A stretch of DNA of 22,317 nt from an uncultured Clostridia bacterium (GTDB lineage: Bacteria > Bacillota > Clostridia > Oscillospirales > CAG-272), in contig CANBDB010000011.1 of assembly GCA_947367285.1 (NCBI GenBank), positions 1 through 22,317 of the forward strand. The letters run 5' to 3'. Shown here piece by piece: positions 22,174 to 22,317 of this stretch. Both the position numbers and the translations under genes were made by a program. The notes beneath the pieces were generated by a model. The model was not told where the DNA came from, made no database searches, and worked only from the letters and a program-made list of their open reading frames with translations. How positions within the stretch are numbered: the stretch's first letter is position 1; each line of letters starts with the position of its first letter.

Positions 22174-22202
22174 ATTATAGCACACTTCCATTTATTTGTA
22201 AA
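22174..22202 (-). promoter_or_regulatory. Promoter of hpf
   Basis: Minus strand TTTACA (22202-22197), 17 bases, TATAAT (22179-22174) with extended TGc; a sigma-A type element. I see no clear sigma-B or sigma-H box. Confidence 0.8.
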
Positions 22203-22251
22203 TAGTTTATATAAAAAGTATCCATATTTTAATGTTGAAACACTTATAAAT

Positions 22252-22317
22252 CTGTCTCTTATACACATCTGACGCTGCCGACGACTTAATAGGTGTAGTT
22301 CTCGGTGGTCGCCGGAT
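22252..22317 (+). other. Illumina Nextera adapter read-through (non-biological)
   Basis: CTGTCTCTTATACACATCT at 22252-22270 is the Tn5 mosaic-end complement. GACGCTGCCGACGA (22271-22284) completes the Nextera read-1 side adapter. An 8-base index (CTTAATAG, 22285-22292) follows, then GTGTAG..CTCGGTGGTCGCCG (22293-22314), which matches the complement of the P5 adapter apart from end errors. The contig therefore ends in library sequence; true genomic sequence stops at 22251. Confidence 0.98.

Noticed and set aside
1..22251. CcpA cre sites, CRISPR array, insertion sequences, tRNA genes
   Set aside because: I scanned the intergenic regions for cre-like palindromes, spaced direct repeats, transposase motifs and cloverleaf ends, and found none that hold up by eye.

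Overview
The window looks like a chromosomal segment of an uncultured low-to-mid GC Gram-positive anaerobe of the Clostridia. The evidence is strong Shine-Dalgarno sites (AAGGAGG type), near-consensus sigma-A promoters with TGn extended -10 elements, lipoprotein-type sugar-binding and amylolytic proteins, an MsmX-type ATPase and a long-form ribosome hibernation factor. I cannot name a genus. No gap between genes exceeds 300 bases; the largest (11624-11857) holds a terminator and a promoter. I saw no tRNA, rRNA, IS element, phage gene or CRISPR array.

Layout. Positions 1-4740 are housekeeping: homoserine dehydrogenase (+), a convergent AGCS sodium:amino-acid symporter (-), then groES-groEL (+), closed by a perfect hairpin that can terminate from both sides. 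Positions 4752-18491, all on the minus strand, form one starch/maltodextrin utilisation locus. In transcription order it reads malQ (4-alpha-glucanotransferase), a lipoprotein type I pullulanase, and a 734-residue lipoprotein made only of binding modules. These three are likely one operon, with a perfect TTGACA-N17-TATAAT promoter and a UACG-tetraloop terminator. A lipoprotein GH13 amylase follows with its own promoter, then a second operon: malE-type binding protein, malF, malG and an MsmX/UgpC ATPase. Between malE and malF lie a textbook terminator hairpin and a second 25-bp stem. They probably hold permease expression below that of the binding protein.

How it works together (inference): the two enzymes and the binding protein are anchored outside the membrane by N-terminal lipid. 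They bind and cut starch, the MalEFG-MsmX transporter imports the maltodextrins, and cytoplasmic MalQ reshuffles them. It is a Gram-positive analogue of the Bacteroidetes Sus strategy. No LacI-type regulator is present. The only regulator-like neighbour is an XRE protein fused to a tandem-duplicated membrane domain (18618-19400).

Positions 19595-22118 (minus strand) carry rplS with a possible leader RNA, an oligosaccharide flippase and long-form hpf, each with its own promoter. The last 66 bases (22252-22317) are not biological: they match an Illumina Nextera read-through adapter, so genomic sequence ends at 22251.
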